Source of the DNA: a virus
DNA: 35,050 nt
IMG/VR virus record: IMGVR_UViG_3300044612_003363
Span: 1-35,050 of that record
Reading direction: 5' to 3' (one strand)
In this document: positions 1 through 9,341 of the stretch, in pieces
Layout of the letters: each line of letters begins with the position of its first letter
Position numbering within the stretch: position 1 is the first letter of the stretch
Notes under the pieces: generated by a model
The model's input: the letters and a program-made list of their open reading frames with translations, nothing else
Told to the model about the DNA's origin: nothing
Databases searched by the model: none
Translations under genes and position numbers: made by a program

Positions 1-41
1 AAGGGAATCCAACCCTCAATGATAAGTAATAGGAAGGTCCT

Positions 42-1502
42 ATGCCTGGCGTAGTTATATCAACTTCAGTAAGAACCGGTCCATCAACAGCGACGGTCCG
101 TGAGTCATCACAGTTATTCGTCGTTGGCTTGGCCGACAGGGGTCCAAGCGATGAAGCAGTTTTGGTTCAGAGCATTGCAGAGTTCGAGGCCATGTTCGGT
201 GACTACCGTTCAGACTCATACCTCCACCCGACAGTCGAAACATTCTTTGAAGAAGGCGGCACACAGGCATATGTTGCTCGTGTTGTTGGAGCTAGCGCAA
301 CAGTAGGAACGTTGGTATTAAACAACAGCTCGGCAGTAAACTGCATCACGCTTACGGCCAACGGTGCTGGCGCGTGGAGCTCAGACGTAGAAGCAGAAGT
401 GACGGTATCTGGAGCAACAGCAAAACTCAATCTTTCTTACGATGGCACACTCGTCTACACGACAGGAAATTGTTCAACTTCATCTCAGATGGCTGGACGA
501 ATTAACTCCAGTGCAATTGCTTCTCGCTATGTGACTGCTTCAATTCAGTCGACTACAACTCTTCCTGCAGCAATTGCATCAACACCGCTTGCAGCAGGAA
601 ACGCATATGAGAACCAAGTCACTTCGACTTACTACGTAAACGCCTTGACATTGTTCAATGACGCATTGGGAACCGGTGCTGTTTCATGCCCTGAAATTTC
701 AAATGATGACGTAGCTGTTCGCAACGGATTAGTTGCACATGCCAATAACTACAGCAGAATCGCAATTCTTCACGGAGGAGCTGTGGACAGTGCTGCAACA
801 ATCAAGGCAACCGCGCTCGCCCTTCAAGCTGAAGACAATGCAGAGCACGCAGCAATTTACTACCCTTGGGTTACTGTTCCATCTGGAGTGGCTGGTGTAA
901 CAAGAACAATTCCACCAGATGGTTATGTTGCTGCAAAAAGAGCTGTTGCCCACAATCAGACTGGCCCACATTTGCCAGCAGCTGGTTTGATATCAACCGC
1001 AAAGTTCGTTACTGGAGCTGCTGTTGATATAGACAAGACAACTGGCGATGACCTTGACGAGAACTACGTAAACGCAATCCGCGTAATTCAGAACACTGTC
1101 AGAATCTATGGTGCTCGCTCACTTTCGGTCGACACTGAGAACTTCCGCTACATAACCCAGCAAGACGTTGTCAACACGATTGTCACGGAATGCTACCGCT
1201 CGCTTGAAGACTTGGTCTTCTCAACGATTGATGGAAGAAATACAATCTTCGCAAATATCGAAGCAAGACTCGTGGTTATTCTCGCCGGAATGAGAGACCT
1301 TGGTGCACTCTACCCAGCGTTCGATGCAAATGGCAAGCAGCTTGACAATGGCTACACAGTGAAATGTGATGCCGGAATCAACCCAGCTGCACAGCTGCAA
1401 ACAGGTCTTGTCAAAGCTCGCGTTGGAGTAAGAGTATCCAGCGTTGGTGACAAGATTGAAATTGACATCGTCAAATCAAACCTGACTTCAACAGTCGTAT
1501 AA
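42..1502 (+). CDS. Contractile tail sheath protein
   Basis: Probable sheath subunit, which polymerises around the tail tube and contracts to drive it through the host envelope. The N-terminus (PGVVISTSVRTGPS) is the short leader typical of phage sheath proteins, followed by the early AVLVQSIAEFEAMFG segment. Around residues 350-365 is VRIYGARSL, equivalent to the sheath family's WGARTL motif. The C-terminus (about residues 430-486) has the charged strand pattern expected of the conserved domain that contacts the tube. The 486-residue length is normal for the family. The start is supported by AGGAAGG a few bases upstream of ATG. The tube gene follows after 14 bases, the order seen in most contractile tails. 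Function is inferred from motif, length and position. Confidence 0.93.
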   Translation: MPGVVISTSVRTGPSTATVRESSQLFVVGLADRGPSDEAVLVQSIAEFEAMFGDYRSDSYLHPTVETFFEEGGTQAYVARVVGASATVGTLVLNNSSAVNCITLTANGAGAWSSDVEAEVTVSGATAKLNLSYDGTLVYTTGNCSTSSQMAGRINSSAIASRYVTASIQSTTTLPAAIASTPLAAGNAYENQVTSTYYVNALTLFNDALGTGAVSCPEISNDDVAVRNGLVAHANNYSRIAILHGGAVDSAATIKATALALQAEDNAEHAAIYYPWVTVPSGVAGVTRTIPPDGYVAAKRAVAHNQTGPHLPAAGLISTAKFVTGAAVDIDKTTGDDLDENYVNAIRVIQNTVRIYGARSLSVDTENFRYITQQDVVNTIVTECYRSLEDLVFSTIDGRNTIFANIEARLVVILAGMRDLGALYPAFDANGKQLDNGYTVKCDAGINPAAQLQTGLVKARVGVRVSSVGDKIEIDIVKSNLTSTVV

Positions 1503-1516
1503 CGGAGGAATAGGAA

Positions 1517-2020
1517 ATGGCAAAAATTGCACAGAGACAAGTACTTGCGGAGATATTCCCAAGCAACTTTGCGAGCAACGCCAAGCAGCAAACAAACGTT
1601 CAGGCAAACCTTCCTAAGTGGACGGGTTTCAAGTTCGCTCAGGTGTCTGGTGGTGAAATAACAGCCTCCGTTGAGAAAATCTACGAAGGTGGCAAGTCAC
1701 GCCCAACAGTTCTTTGCGCTCCTTCGGAGATTGGCGACATCACTCTGACTGCACACTACGACGATGACATGGTCAGCGCCGAAACAGCAGCCGGAATTGG
1801 TGCAAAGTTGCAGGGACTTCGTAGATACGTAGGTATTGCTTACTACAACATCGTAATCTCAGTTTTTGACTGCGATATCAAGGACCCAACGAATGACCGC
1901 TACTACTATGATGCCCTTTTGGTAGGCATCACAGAGCCAGATGGTGACTCGTCATCCGGTGCCCCAGCGACATTCGCCCTTACGTTCGCCATATCTGACG
2001 TCACTTCAACCCTTAGATAA
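1517..2020 (+). CDS. Tail tube protein
   Basis: Probable inner tail tube subunit, stacked as rings through which DNA passes. It has 167 residues, is rich in beta strands, and shows the T4 gp19-like pattern: a basic lead (WTGFKFAQVSGGEI), a long loop (EKIYEGGKSRPTV), then ITLTAHYDDDMVS and a C-terminal FALTFAISDVTS strand. A strong GGAGG site precedes the ATG at 1517. It lies directly downstream of the sheath and upstream of the chaperone and tape measure genes, where a tube gene is expected. A hairpin (2032-2047) follows the stop codon and may separate this high-expression pair from the next gene. Confidence 0.9.
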   Translation: MAKIAQRQVLAEIFPSNFASNAKQQTNVQANLPKWTGFKFAQVSGGEITASVEKIYEGGKSRPTVLCAPSEIGDITLTAHYDDDMVSAETAAGIGAKLQGLRRYVGIAYYNIVISVFDCDIKDPTNDRYYYDALLVGITEPDGDSSSGAPATFALTFAISDVTSTLR

Positions 2021-2031
2021 TAAAAGGGTAC

Positions 2032-2047
2032 TTCCGCTACGGCGGAA
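2032..2047 (+). other. Hairpin with UACG tetraloop after the tube gene
   Basis: A perfect 6-bp stem (TTCCGC/GCGGAA) closes a TACG loop. In RNA this is a C(UACG)G tetraloop, one of the most stable hairpin caps known. It starts 11 bases after the tube stop codon and ends 7 bases before a promoter-like box. No T-run follows it on the plus strand (AAAGG follows), so it is not a standard intrinsic terminator. It could protect the 3' end of the sheath-tube mRNA or mark a processing site. The structure is seen directly; the role is inferred. Confidence 0.5.
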
Positions 2048-2054
2048 AAAGGTG

Positions 2055-2063
2055 TGATAGTTT
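2055..2063 (+). promoter_or_regulatory. Extended -10 box for a leaderless start at 2070
   Basis: TGA followed by TAGTTT ends six bases before ATG 2070 (spacer CAGGGC). This fits TGN-TANNNT with transcription starting at or next to the start codon. The spacer contains only a weak GGG, too close to the ATG for a normal Shine-Dalgarno site. The same geometry recurs before several other genes in the window. Confidence 0.4.
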
Positions 2064-2069
2064 CAGGGC

Positions 2070-2633
2070 ATGAGCGATAACACACTTTACACAACAGAAG
2101 ATTCAGACAGCCAGAAGCAGAAGAAGGCTTCAATCAAAGACGCCATTTCATCGGCTGCTGGCTTAACAACCGTCCCAGAAGAGACACAGCTAAACAAGCT
2201 GCGTGCCCTCGTTAAGCGCAAGGTTGAAAGAAACCCTGTACTCATTGAAGTACCAGAGCGACCAGGCCTAAGCGTCAAGGTGAGCCCAAATATCACCCAG
2301 ACACAGATGAAGAACTGGCGTAAGCAGTGCGGTGAAGATTCACGTAATGGTCTCGATGCAACAAAATTTGCTTGCATGGTCATTGGCCATACAACAATTG
2401 GCATCTACGTTGATGATGAAGAAGTATTCGATGAGTACGGCAACATCATGAATTTCGCCCATCCGTTTATTCTTGAAATGACCGAAACAACCAAGCCTGT
2501 TCCAGATGCTGTTAGAGCGCTGTTTGGCGTTGACCCACATATTGAATCAGCAGCGCTTGCAATCCTTGATGCCGCTGGATACTCAGATACGGTGTCAGCA
2601 TCGGACCCTACGAAGGAATCTTCGACGAGCTAG
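2070..2633 (+). CDS. Tail assembly chaperone, short form (gpG-like)
   Basis: Probable tail assembly chaperone, a non-structural protein that coats the tape measure during tail assembly. The assignment rests on position (between tube and tape measure), size (187 residues) and an overlapping -1 frame extension, the hallmark of the gpG/gpGT pair. The protein is acidic, starts with a polar disordered segment (about residues 1-40), and carries a central block (residues 60-150) with VLIEVPERPGLSVKVSPNIT and NRLD-type helices similar to actinophage-style chaperones. The start at ATG 2070 has no good Shine-Dalgarno site but has a TGN-TANNNT box six bases upstream. Sequence alone does not identify the fold. 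Confidence 0.72.
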   Translation: MSDNTLYTTEDSDSQKQKKASIKDAISSAAGLTTVPEETQLNKLRALVKRKVERNPVLIEVPERPGLSVKVSPNITQTQMKNWRKQCGEDSRNGLDATKFACMVIGHTTIGIYVDDEEVFDEYGNIMNFAHPFILEMTETTKPVPDAVRALFGVDPHIESAALAILDAAGYSDTVSASDPTKESSTS

Positions 2634-2806
2634 TTAAAGATTCCATAATAAAATCAGCAGCAAGACTTGGAGAGCTATTCGGGCAAAACCCGCTAGACCT
2701 ACTTGATAGAGATGATGTTGACTGGTTGTTGCTTATGGCATGTGCTAAAGTTATATCCAACGACCGCGAAGAGCAAGAGCGCAAGTCGAAGACTCAGCAG
2801 GCATAA
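2570..2806 (+). CDS. Tail assembly chaperone, -1 frame extension (gpT-like part)
   Basis: The reading frame one base behind the chaperone ORF is open from 2570 (after a TGA at 2567) to TAA at 2804-2806. It has no plausible early start codon. Read from 2600 it encodes IGPYEGIFDELVKDS, then a helical segment with LGELFGQNPLDLLDRDDVDW and a charged end (EEQERKSKTQQA). The LF/W-rich helical content is typical of the T part of a G-T fusion. A -1 shift between 2570 and 2633 would give a fusion of about 245 residues. No canonical X-XXY-YYZ heptamer such as GGGAAAG is present; the best candidates are around GGACCCT (2603-2609) and CGAAGGA (2611-2617). The remaining bases to 2881 are an untranslated gap before the tape measure gene. 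Confidence 0.6.
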   Translation, partial: CRWILRYGVSIGPYEGIFDELVKDSIIKSAARLGELFGQNPLDLLDRDDVDWLLLMACAKVISNDREEQERKSKTQQA

Positions 2807-2881
2807 CCAAATGCAGGCATAGCTCCGGCGCTTTTTACACTCACGTGACTTAACAATCACATCTAGAAGTGGCAAAGAGCT

Positions 2882-5800
2882 ATGGCTGACGAGCTTGTAA
2901 AAATCAAAATTGTATTTGATGCCAAGACTAAAGACATAGTAAAAGCACGTCTTGAATTAATGGCTCTTGACAGGGCTGCTAAAAAAATAAGCAAAAACAG
3001 CATGGGCCCGATGATGGCATCTGCTGCGCTTAGCACCACTACGGCAGCTCTAAAAATGAAGAAAAGTTTTGACGTTATTGATGCTGGCGTAAAAATGGCC
3101 GGTAAAGCAATGACCAAATTCCTGATGACTGCGATTAAGGGTGTGATTCTGGAAATGGGCCTACTTGGTGCCGCAATGCTGGCAACTCACGCTCTTTTTG
3201 CTGCAGGAAGATTCCTCATGAAGGCCTACCAAGGGGCAATGCAATTGGTAGCTGGAGGTGCAGCAGCAATGACCATGGCATTGGGGGCAGCATCTGCAGC
3301 GATAAGAGAACAGCAAGCTGCAATGTACGCATATAGAGGTAAGGGCGCTCAGCAGTTTGGCTCAGCAATGAATCAAACGAGAATGGCTATGCGCAATCTG
3401 CAGGCAGATGCAGACCTCGCGGTTCTTGGAATAGACGGTCTGAATAAGGCCTATGGGGTCATGTCAAAAACAATGAGCTCAACCCAGATAAATGCAAGCG
3501 GCAAAGCAATAAAAGCTTTGATGGATTTTGGTTCTGCTGGGCAAGACCCAGAGAAAGCCATAGAGCAAGTTGCTGCAGTTGTTGCTGCGCTGAATGACCA
3601 AAAGAAAAGTCTTGCGGATGTAAAAGCAGCTGCAAGCCAACTTGGTCCGGAAATGCAAAAAGCACTAAAAGAATCAAAATTCACACAAACAAAAGAAGGA
3701 TTCAGAGATGCCCTATTTTCTGGTCTTCTCGCTGAAAAAGGTGGTGTTGCAGGACAGTTTGCGGCAATAAACAACACATTAATAGGTCAGTTGAAATCAT
3801 ATATGACTCAACTTAGGACTGAATTTGCAGACTTTGGAGACCAATTTCTTGAACCGACAAAGGGCGCATTTGAGAGTGTATTTAAAATAATAAGAAGAGA
3901 CCTTCAGAGAATAAGTGCGACGATTCAGCAATCCATGGGGTTCGAGACTGTAACCGATGGTTTTGTTGGCGCTGTTGATGGCGTAAGCAACTGGATGGTA
4001 AAAACAATACGCGAGTACCTACCAAAAGCTGTTGGCATGTTCGACAGAATTGGCGATTGGATGACGAACTTCAAGCAGGGCTGGAGACGTGTAACCGAAT
4101 ACATGCGCCCATTGCAAGATGGTGCGCGAGTGCTTGAAAAAGCATTCAAACCGATTGGGAAAGCACTTCAAGGCGGTGCAAGCAACTTATGGTTATTTAA
4201 CGATTTGTTGCAAAAAAACGAAGGTGAAGTTACGGCATTTGGTGAAGCACTTGGCGAAATGATTACAAAAGGTTCTGAATTATTTATGAATCTTAAAAAA
4301 GGATTTTTTGACCTCCTTCCATTCTTAACAAAGATTGTAAACATGGTTTCTCAATTGCTCGGAATGATGACCAAGCTACTTACTGGAACAATGGGTCAAG
4401 GTCTTATGAGCGCACTTGCTCCACTTATCGCATTCAGTCTTGCTGGTCGAGCAATGAGTAATGTTAAAGGCCGTTTTACCCCTGAAACAAAATCGCTTTC
4501 GCAAACACAAACGATGAACGTCACAGCGCAGAATGTGATTATGCAAGGACCTGGAGTAAGTGGAAGACCTGGTCCAGTTGGTCCTGGTGGCACTGGGAGG
4601 GTGGCTGGACCAGGGGGCCCTAGCCTCGCTTCAGGAGCAACTGCAGCAACTGCAGCAGCTGGAGCAGTTAGTCCTATGGCTCTTTTGGGAATGCAGAGAA
4701 ATAAAGCTTTCTACAATCAACGTGGATATATGGGCGAACAAAACGCAGCAGCCCTAACCAATATGGACTATGACCATAGGCGCGGAGAGTTCAACAGAGG
4801 GAACACTCCAGGCTCAGATGCATATGACCAAAGAGCACTCAGTGCTTTCAGGGGTGGTGGCGCAATGACCATAGACCCAATGACAAATCACACGATGAGA
4901 AGCGCAATGGCTCAAGGCCAAGCGATGACAATGGACACTGCAGCTGGAAGCTGGTACACGGAAAGACATGAACAAAGAAAGAAGAACGCCGAAGACAGAG
5001 CCTACAACCGTGCGCTTGCAGCAGAGAAAGAACGAGCAGCTGCAGCATACATACCAGCAGGTGAAGCCGGAACAGGGACTGCCAGACAAAGAAGAGCAAG
5101 AAGAGCTGCTGCAGAGAGCGCTGCTGACATGCCTTTTAGGGACGTTAGAGGGAGTGCATTAAAAGACTTTGGTCAAGCCACAAAAGACAGAGTCACTGCT
5201 GCTGGATTAAAAGCATATGGCCGTGGTGCAGGATTAATGGCCTACATGCAACAGGGTGCATACGACCCCAACCTTGAATCAAAGTCACCGATGTTCAATC
5301 CAGATGGAAGCATCGCCATGGATGACGACGGTAATCCAATAATGCAGAGTACAAAAGGTGGGAACATTGACGTTGGTAGTCAACGTGAGCAAGTCAAAGC
5401 AAATTATAAAAACAGAATTACAGCAAGAGACGCTGGCGGAGCTGGTAGGACTGGATTTTTTTCAAGAAATATGGAGAGGGTAAATCTTGCCAGAGACCTA
5501 AATAGAATAAACAGAAATAACACAAAATTTGGCGCTGCTTCAAATAAGTTTGGAAAGAGCATGGGCGGCAAGATGGGTGCAGGAATGGGCCTTGGAATTG
5601 CCAGCCAGTACGCACCAGAAGAGATGCAGGGAGCAATGGCGCTTGGCGGTGTTGTTTCTCAATTTGACGCTAGAGCAGGAATGGCAGTAGCAGGACTTGG
5701 TGCCGCATATAACGCTCAAAGTGCAGGAGCCGGATTAATGGCTGGAGCTGCTGGTGGTGCCGCTCTCGGCTCATACCTCGGACCATACGGAGCACTTGCT

Positions 5801-7726
5801 GGCGCAGTTATCGGTGGTCTTGGTGGTGCGTTCAAGGGGATGATTAATGCCGGCAAGCAAGAAGCCAAAAAAGCAAAGAAGGCCATGGAAAATAACATGG
5901 CTGAGGTTTTTAAATCTGTAGTAAAACAAGGTGCAGGAAATTTCTTCAGGAGCCAAGACCAACTCGCAGCACTACAAGAAGCTGGAATAGACACGTCAAC
6001 AATGAAGGACAGGGGTTCATTCGAAGGTATTGGCGCAGGGTATCTAGCAAAAGCTGCAAACATAAAAGGAATGGTCACAGGAAAAGTCCAAACAGGAGGA
6101 ACGGCAGAGAGCATTGCAGCAAATAAAAAACTCCTTGAACAGGTACTAAATGAACAAGAAAAGATGGGAGTCATTACAACAGATAAAGAACGTGAAGATA
6201 TGTTCAAGAGCGATACCGCTGTTCGTTCTGCTCTTAATGCAGCTGGAACAGTTTCTCTTGGTGAGACAAGCGCATATCAAACACAAGACAGAGTTATAAC
6301 AAATCGTCTTGACCAATTCGTGAAGATGTCCGGAAAATCAATTCCAGAACTTGAAAAACTCGCACACGAGATGGGCTTTAATCTTTACGATACGACAATT
6401 AAATTTACAGACGCCTTGACGGGAATGGGTATGGCTGCTGGAAAATCGGCAGACCAAATGAAGCAGGCGTTCGTTGACATAGTTCTTGCTGGCTCAAATG
6501 CATTTACAAAAAAGAGACAGCAGCAGGAAGCGCAAAAAGTAATAAATCAGTCATCACAGGGGTTCAGGGACCAAATGATGTCTGGGGGATTGGGTGCAGC
6601 AGAAAAAACTGCGGCTACCGATGCGTATTTTGAAGATTACTTTGCCCAAGCCGTTGCTGCCGCTGGCGGAGACGGAGTAGAAGCATATTTAACAACGATG
6701 AATATGTTCGGCCAGGGCGAAGAGGGTGGAGCTTTTGCAAAGGGTGGGACTTTTGAAGGAATGGGCAAAGACGTTCTTTCTAATGAAACCTTGAAGCAAC
6801 AAATGGCCACCATGAGCAAAGAGATACTTGGAACGGCAACAACGCAGGTTTCGGGATTGTTGACTGGTGCAGGATTTGCTGGAGACGCAGGACAGATAAA
6901 AGAACGACTAACAGCGATGTCTCAAGACGACCCAACAAAGTTTGCTGCATTCTTGCGTCAAATGCAAGCAGGGGAACTAGATTTTAGTGCAACTGGAAAT
7001 CAAGACCCAACAAATGCCTTGAACTTTGCTCTCAACAAGGCTGGACTTGGTGGTTTGACAACAACAGCTCTAGAAGACCTAACTGGTGACGGTGGGGCAA
7101 AAGACCTTGACGAGGTCGCCAATAAGATGGACACTGCCAGCAAAGACTTCAAGAAGGGTGTAGAACAGTTTACGGCTGCAACAAAAGATTTCTTCAGCGG
7201 CAAGTCTGATACTCCAACATGGTGGTCTACCGCTCCTGATTGGTACAAGGAAAAGGACACATCAACCCCACGCGGAGACACAACGTCAAGCCGTCTATCG
7301 CAGACCATGTCCCGTCACGCGGACATGAATGCACAGCTAACAGGCAAGAGAACAGTCACATCTTCTTATAGGGATTTTGCACTTGGCTCGATAAATTCAG
7401 ACCACGTAACAGGAAAAGCATATGACTTGACTGGTCAGAATCTTGGCCAATATCAGAGGCTCGTACATGCAAACGGCGGGTTTGCTGAGTTCCATGGAAC
7501 ACTTGCCGACAGACACCTACATGTTGTTCCTGGTGCCGGATACGGTGACTCACCAGTTCCTTCTATGTCGCGGGTGTCTTCTGGTGGCTCTGGTGGTTCT
7601 TCAAGTTCAAATACAATGACAGTGTCGATAAACGTAAATGGAGGAAACGGGTCACCAGAACAAGTTGCGAACATGGTGATGATGAAGCTCAACGAAGAGC
7701 GCAGAAAGATGAATGAAAGAACATGA
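2882..7726 (+). CDS. Tape measure protein with C-terminal M15-type peptidase motif
   Basis: At 1614 residues this is the longest gene. It sits directly after the chaperone, as expected for the tape measure that sets tail length and helps DNA entry. The N-terminus is basic and helical, with hydrophobic segments near residues 84-108 and 118-141. A Gly/Ala-rich stretch resembling glycine zippers, possibly membrane-active, lies near residues 920-985. Near the C-terminus is a D,D-peptidase signature: SDHVTGKAYD (H1508, D1515), then E1536 and HLH (H1545, H1547). This matches the zinc-binding H-x6-D...HxH layout of M15 carboxypeptidases and would cleave peptidoglycan peptides during infection. A Ser/Gly linker and a short helical tail follow. 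The stop overlaps the next start (ATGA). Confidence 0.94.
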   Translation: MADELVKIKIVFDAKTKDIVKARLELMALDRAAKKISKNSMGPMMASAALSTTTAALKMKKSFDVIDAGVKMAGKAMTKFLMTAIKGVILEMGLLGAAMLATHALFAAGRFLMKAYQGAMQLVAGGAAAMTMALGAASAAIREQQAAMYAYRGKGAQQFGSAMNQTRMAMRNLQADADLAVLGIDGLNKAYGVMSKTMSSTQINASGKAIKALMDFGSAGQDPEKAIEQVAAVVAALNDQKKSLADVKAAASQLGPEMQKALKESKFTQTKEGFRDALFSGLLAEKGGVAGQFAAINNTLIGQLKSYMTQLRTEFADFGDQFLEPTKGAFESVFKIIRRDLQRISATIQQSMGFETVTDGFVGAVDGVSNWMVKTIREYLPKAVGMFDRIGDWMTNFKQGWRRVTEYMRPLQDGARVLEKAFKPIGKALQGGASNLWLFNDLLQKNEGEVTAFGEALGEMITKGSELFMNLKKGFFDLLPFLTKIVNMVSQLLGMMTKLLTGTMGQGLMSALAPLIAFSLAGRAMSNVKGRFTPETKSLSQTQTMNVTAQNVIMQGPGVSGRPGPVGPGGTGRVAGPGGPSLASGATAATAAAGAVSPMALLGMQRNKAFYNQRGYMGEQNAAALTNMDYDHRRGEFNRGNTPGSDAYDQRALSAFRGGGAMTIDPMTNHTMRSAMAQGQAMTMDTAAGSWYTERHEQRKKNAEDRAYNRALAAEKERAAAAYIPAGEAGTGTARQRRARRAAAESAADMPFRDVRGSALKDFGQATKDRVTAAGLKAYGRGAGLMAYMQQGAYDPNLESKSPMFNPDGSIAMDDDGNPIMQSTKGGNIDVGSQREQVKANYKNRITARDAGGAGRTGFFSRNMERVNLARDLNRINRNNTKFGAASNKFGKSMGGKMGAGMGLGIASQYAPEEMQGAMALGGVVSQFDARAGMAVAGLGAAYNAQSAGAGLMAGAAGGAALGSYLGPYGALAGAVIGGLGGAFKGMINAGKQEAKKAKKAMENNMAEVFKSVVKQGAGNFFRSQDQLAALQEAGIDTSTMKDRGSFEGIGAGYLAKAANIKGMVTGKVQTGGTAESIAANKKLLEQVLNEQEKMGVITTDKEREDMFKSDTAVRSALNAAGTVSLGETSAYQTQDRVITNRLDQFVKMSGKSIPELEKLAHEMGFNLYDTTIKFTDALTGMGMAAGKSADQMKQAFVDIVLAGSNAFTKKRQQQEAQKVINQSSQGFRDQMMSGGLGAAEKTAATDAYFEDYFAQAVAAAGGDGVEAYLTTMNMFGQGEEGGAFAKGGTFEGMGKDVLSNETLKQQMATMSKEILGTATTQVSGLLTGAGFAGDAGQIKERLTAMSQDDPTKFAAFLRQMQAGELDFSATGNQDPTNALNFALNKAGLGGLTTTALEDLTGDGGAKDLDEVANKMDTASKDFKKGVEQFTAATKDFFSGKSDTPTWWSTAPDWYKEKDTSTPRGDTTSSRLSQTMSRHADMNAQLTGKRTVTSSYRDFALGSINSDHVTGKAYDLTGQNLGQYQRLVHANGGFAEFHGTLADRHLHVVPGAGYGDSPVPSMSRVSSGGSGGSSSSNTMTVSINVNGGNGSPEQVANMVMMKLNEERRKMNERT

Positions 7727-9339
7727 GTGTGAAGTATTCACTTAATGAATATCAAATTGTGACAGTTGGGTATACAAGCCCAAACTCACCGCAACGTCCA
7801 CTTTGGCCCATAAAACAAAAGTTTAAATGCATCAATAGCGCTGGCACGAATGTTGAGCCAAGAAATCACCCCGACTGGCAGGTCCAGTACAATGGAGACA
7901 AATTTTGGCAACCATATGTTACGCCATCATCAAAACCGCACGCAACATCCTATATCGTCTACAACACAAACGACGAGTTTACTTACCAGTCAGGATTTTT
8001 GCCAGTATCAAAGATTGACCTAGTTCTTCCAACAGCAACAAAGGGGATACAGGTACACAAAGAACAGTTTGTGGACAACAACACTTCAAAAGTTTACGCT
8101 AATGAAATATATTCCGTTACTAAAGATTTTTTTATTTGGAGCGATACAGAGCTTCCAGACTCCAAAAATCCATATTCAACATACAGAATACCCAAGTGGA
8201 GAAAACAGTCAGACACGCTCAGCCAGGACTACACTCCATACTGGTATCACCCAACACTAAAACAATTTTTTCCTGTTTCAAAGAAATTAGCTGATGCGCA
8301 GTACAACGCATTAGCAAAACTAGATTTATATACTGCATTTCGCGGAGAGGCATCTGAATTCAATTTAAGCACTTTCACTAAAGCCAAAATCGAATATCTG
8401 GAGTCAACTGGTCTTTCCAATAGAGAGGCTGTTGAAAAGGCCAGGGCTGAAGCAGCTGCAGCTTCTGCGGCTGCTGCAGCAGGAAAGGGTGGTGTCGGTG
8501 GAACGGCCAGTTCTCGTTCGTCGGCAACCAAAAACGCTACTTCAAGCAGAACAAACCAATCAGGTGCTACGGCACAGGGTGAATATTCACAAAATGATGC
8601 CGGAACGCCGAACAGGGCTGTTGTTGCAACAATAAAAAAATCAATAAATTCAAGAGTTTTAGCATTGGGTGATACAACTAAAGCAGAAATGATTCAGTAC
8701 TACAGGGCGCCAGATGGGGATTACTCGCTGACACCAGACAGGTTCCAATTCAGATACTACCCAAACAATGTTTCATATACCGACCTTGGGGCAAACTGGA
8801 CGGAAGTAGACAGAGTAAACAATTCACCATTTGTTGATTTTAGAAACTTCAAGCTAATGAAAATTTCTTTCGAGTTTGTTGTTGGTGATAATACAAACTT
8901 AATGACGTCTTGTGATGACGAACTAAAAATGCTTCGACAAATGGCAACCAGGCCAGAATCTGTAATTTTTCTTGGAATGGATAAAATGTTTACGGAGCAG
9001 CTTATTTATCCATCTTGGACTGGTGGTTCTGGTATTGAATTTGCGATTGTAGATTTAACAATAAACTCAGTGCAGAGAGTACAGCAACCACCTGATGCAA
9101 ATAGCTCATCATCCCCAAGGGGAGAAATAGCGCGAGCAACCTGCAATATAACAATGCAGGAATTACCACTAGAGGGTCCAAACCTAATAGTGCTTCCTCG
9201 TCTAACTGAGATATCCACCCCGACCCCGGGAACACCAACCCCAGGACCAGGACCATGCATACCGCTTTTCTGGTCTCAGCCGGGTGTTACGAAAAACAGA
9301 GATGCATCTGGGTGCCCGAATGAACAGACGATTCCATAA
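7723..9339 (+). CDS. Tail tube terminator / baseplate connector, CIS-tube-like protein
   Basis: Probable structural protein joining tube and baseplate. The first 230 residues are Trp/Tyr-rich with no family I can name. Residues about 240-285 are a low-complexity Ala/Gly/Ser linker. The C-terminal half (about 320-500) contains FQFRYYPNNVSYTDLGANW, then FKLMKISFEFVVGD and later LRQMATRPESVIFLGM. This is the pattern of the XkdP/gp53-like connector and contractile injection tube proteins (RFQFNP...W...FELLFD). No recognisable LysM motif remains at the end; instead there is a Pro/Thr-rich tail (about 500-520) with CIPLFW. The ATGA overlap with the tape measure gene and the immediately following hub gene support a baseplate role. 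Confidence 0.65.
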   Translation: MSVKYSLNEYQIVTVGYTSPNSPQRPLWPIKQKFKCINSAGTNVEPRNHPDWQVQYNGDKFWQPYVTPSSKPHATSYIVYNTNDEFTYQSGFLPVSKIDLVLPTATKGIQVHKEQFVDNNTSKVYANEIYSVTKDFFIWSDTELPDSKNPYSTYRIPKWRKQSDTLSQDYTPYWYHPTLKQFFPVSKKLADAQYNALAKLDLYTAFRGEASEFNLSTFTKAKIEYLESTGLSNREAVEKARAEAAAASAAAAAGKGGVGGTASSRSSATKNATSSRTNQSGATAQGEYSQNDAGTPNRAVVATIKKSINSRVLALGDTTKAEMIQYYRAPDGDYSLTPDRFQFRYYPNNVSYTDLGANWTEVDRVNNSPFVDFRNFKLMKISFEFVVGDNTNLMTSCDDELKMLRQMATRPESVIFLGMDKMFTEQLIYPSWTGGSGIEFAIVDLTINSVQRVQQPPDANSSSSPRGEIARATCNITMQELPLEGPNLIVLPRLTEISTPTPGTPTPGPGPCIPLFWSQPGVTKNRDASGCPNEQTIP

Positions 9340-9341
9340 CT

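Noticed and set aside
4814-5099. Long minus-strand ORFs in the tape measure gene
   Set aside because: Antisense shadows of an Ala/Gly-rich coding sequence; no ribosome site or motif, and coding signal is strong on the plus strand.
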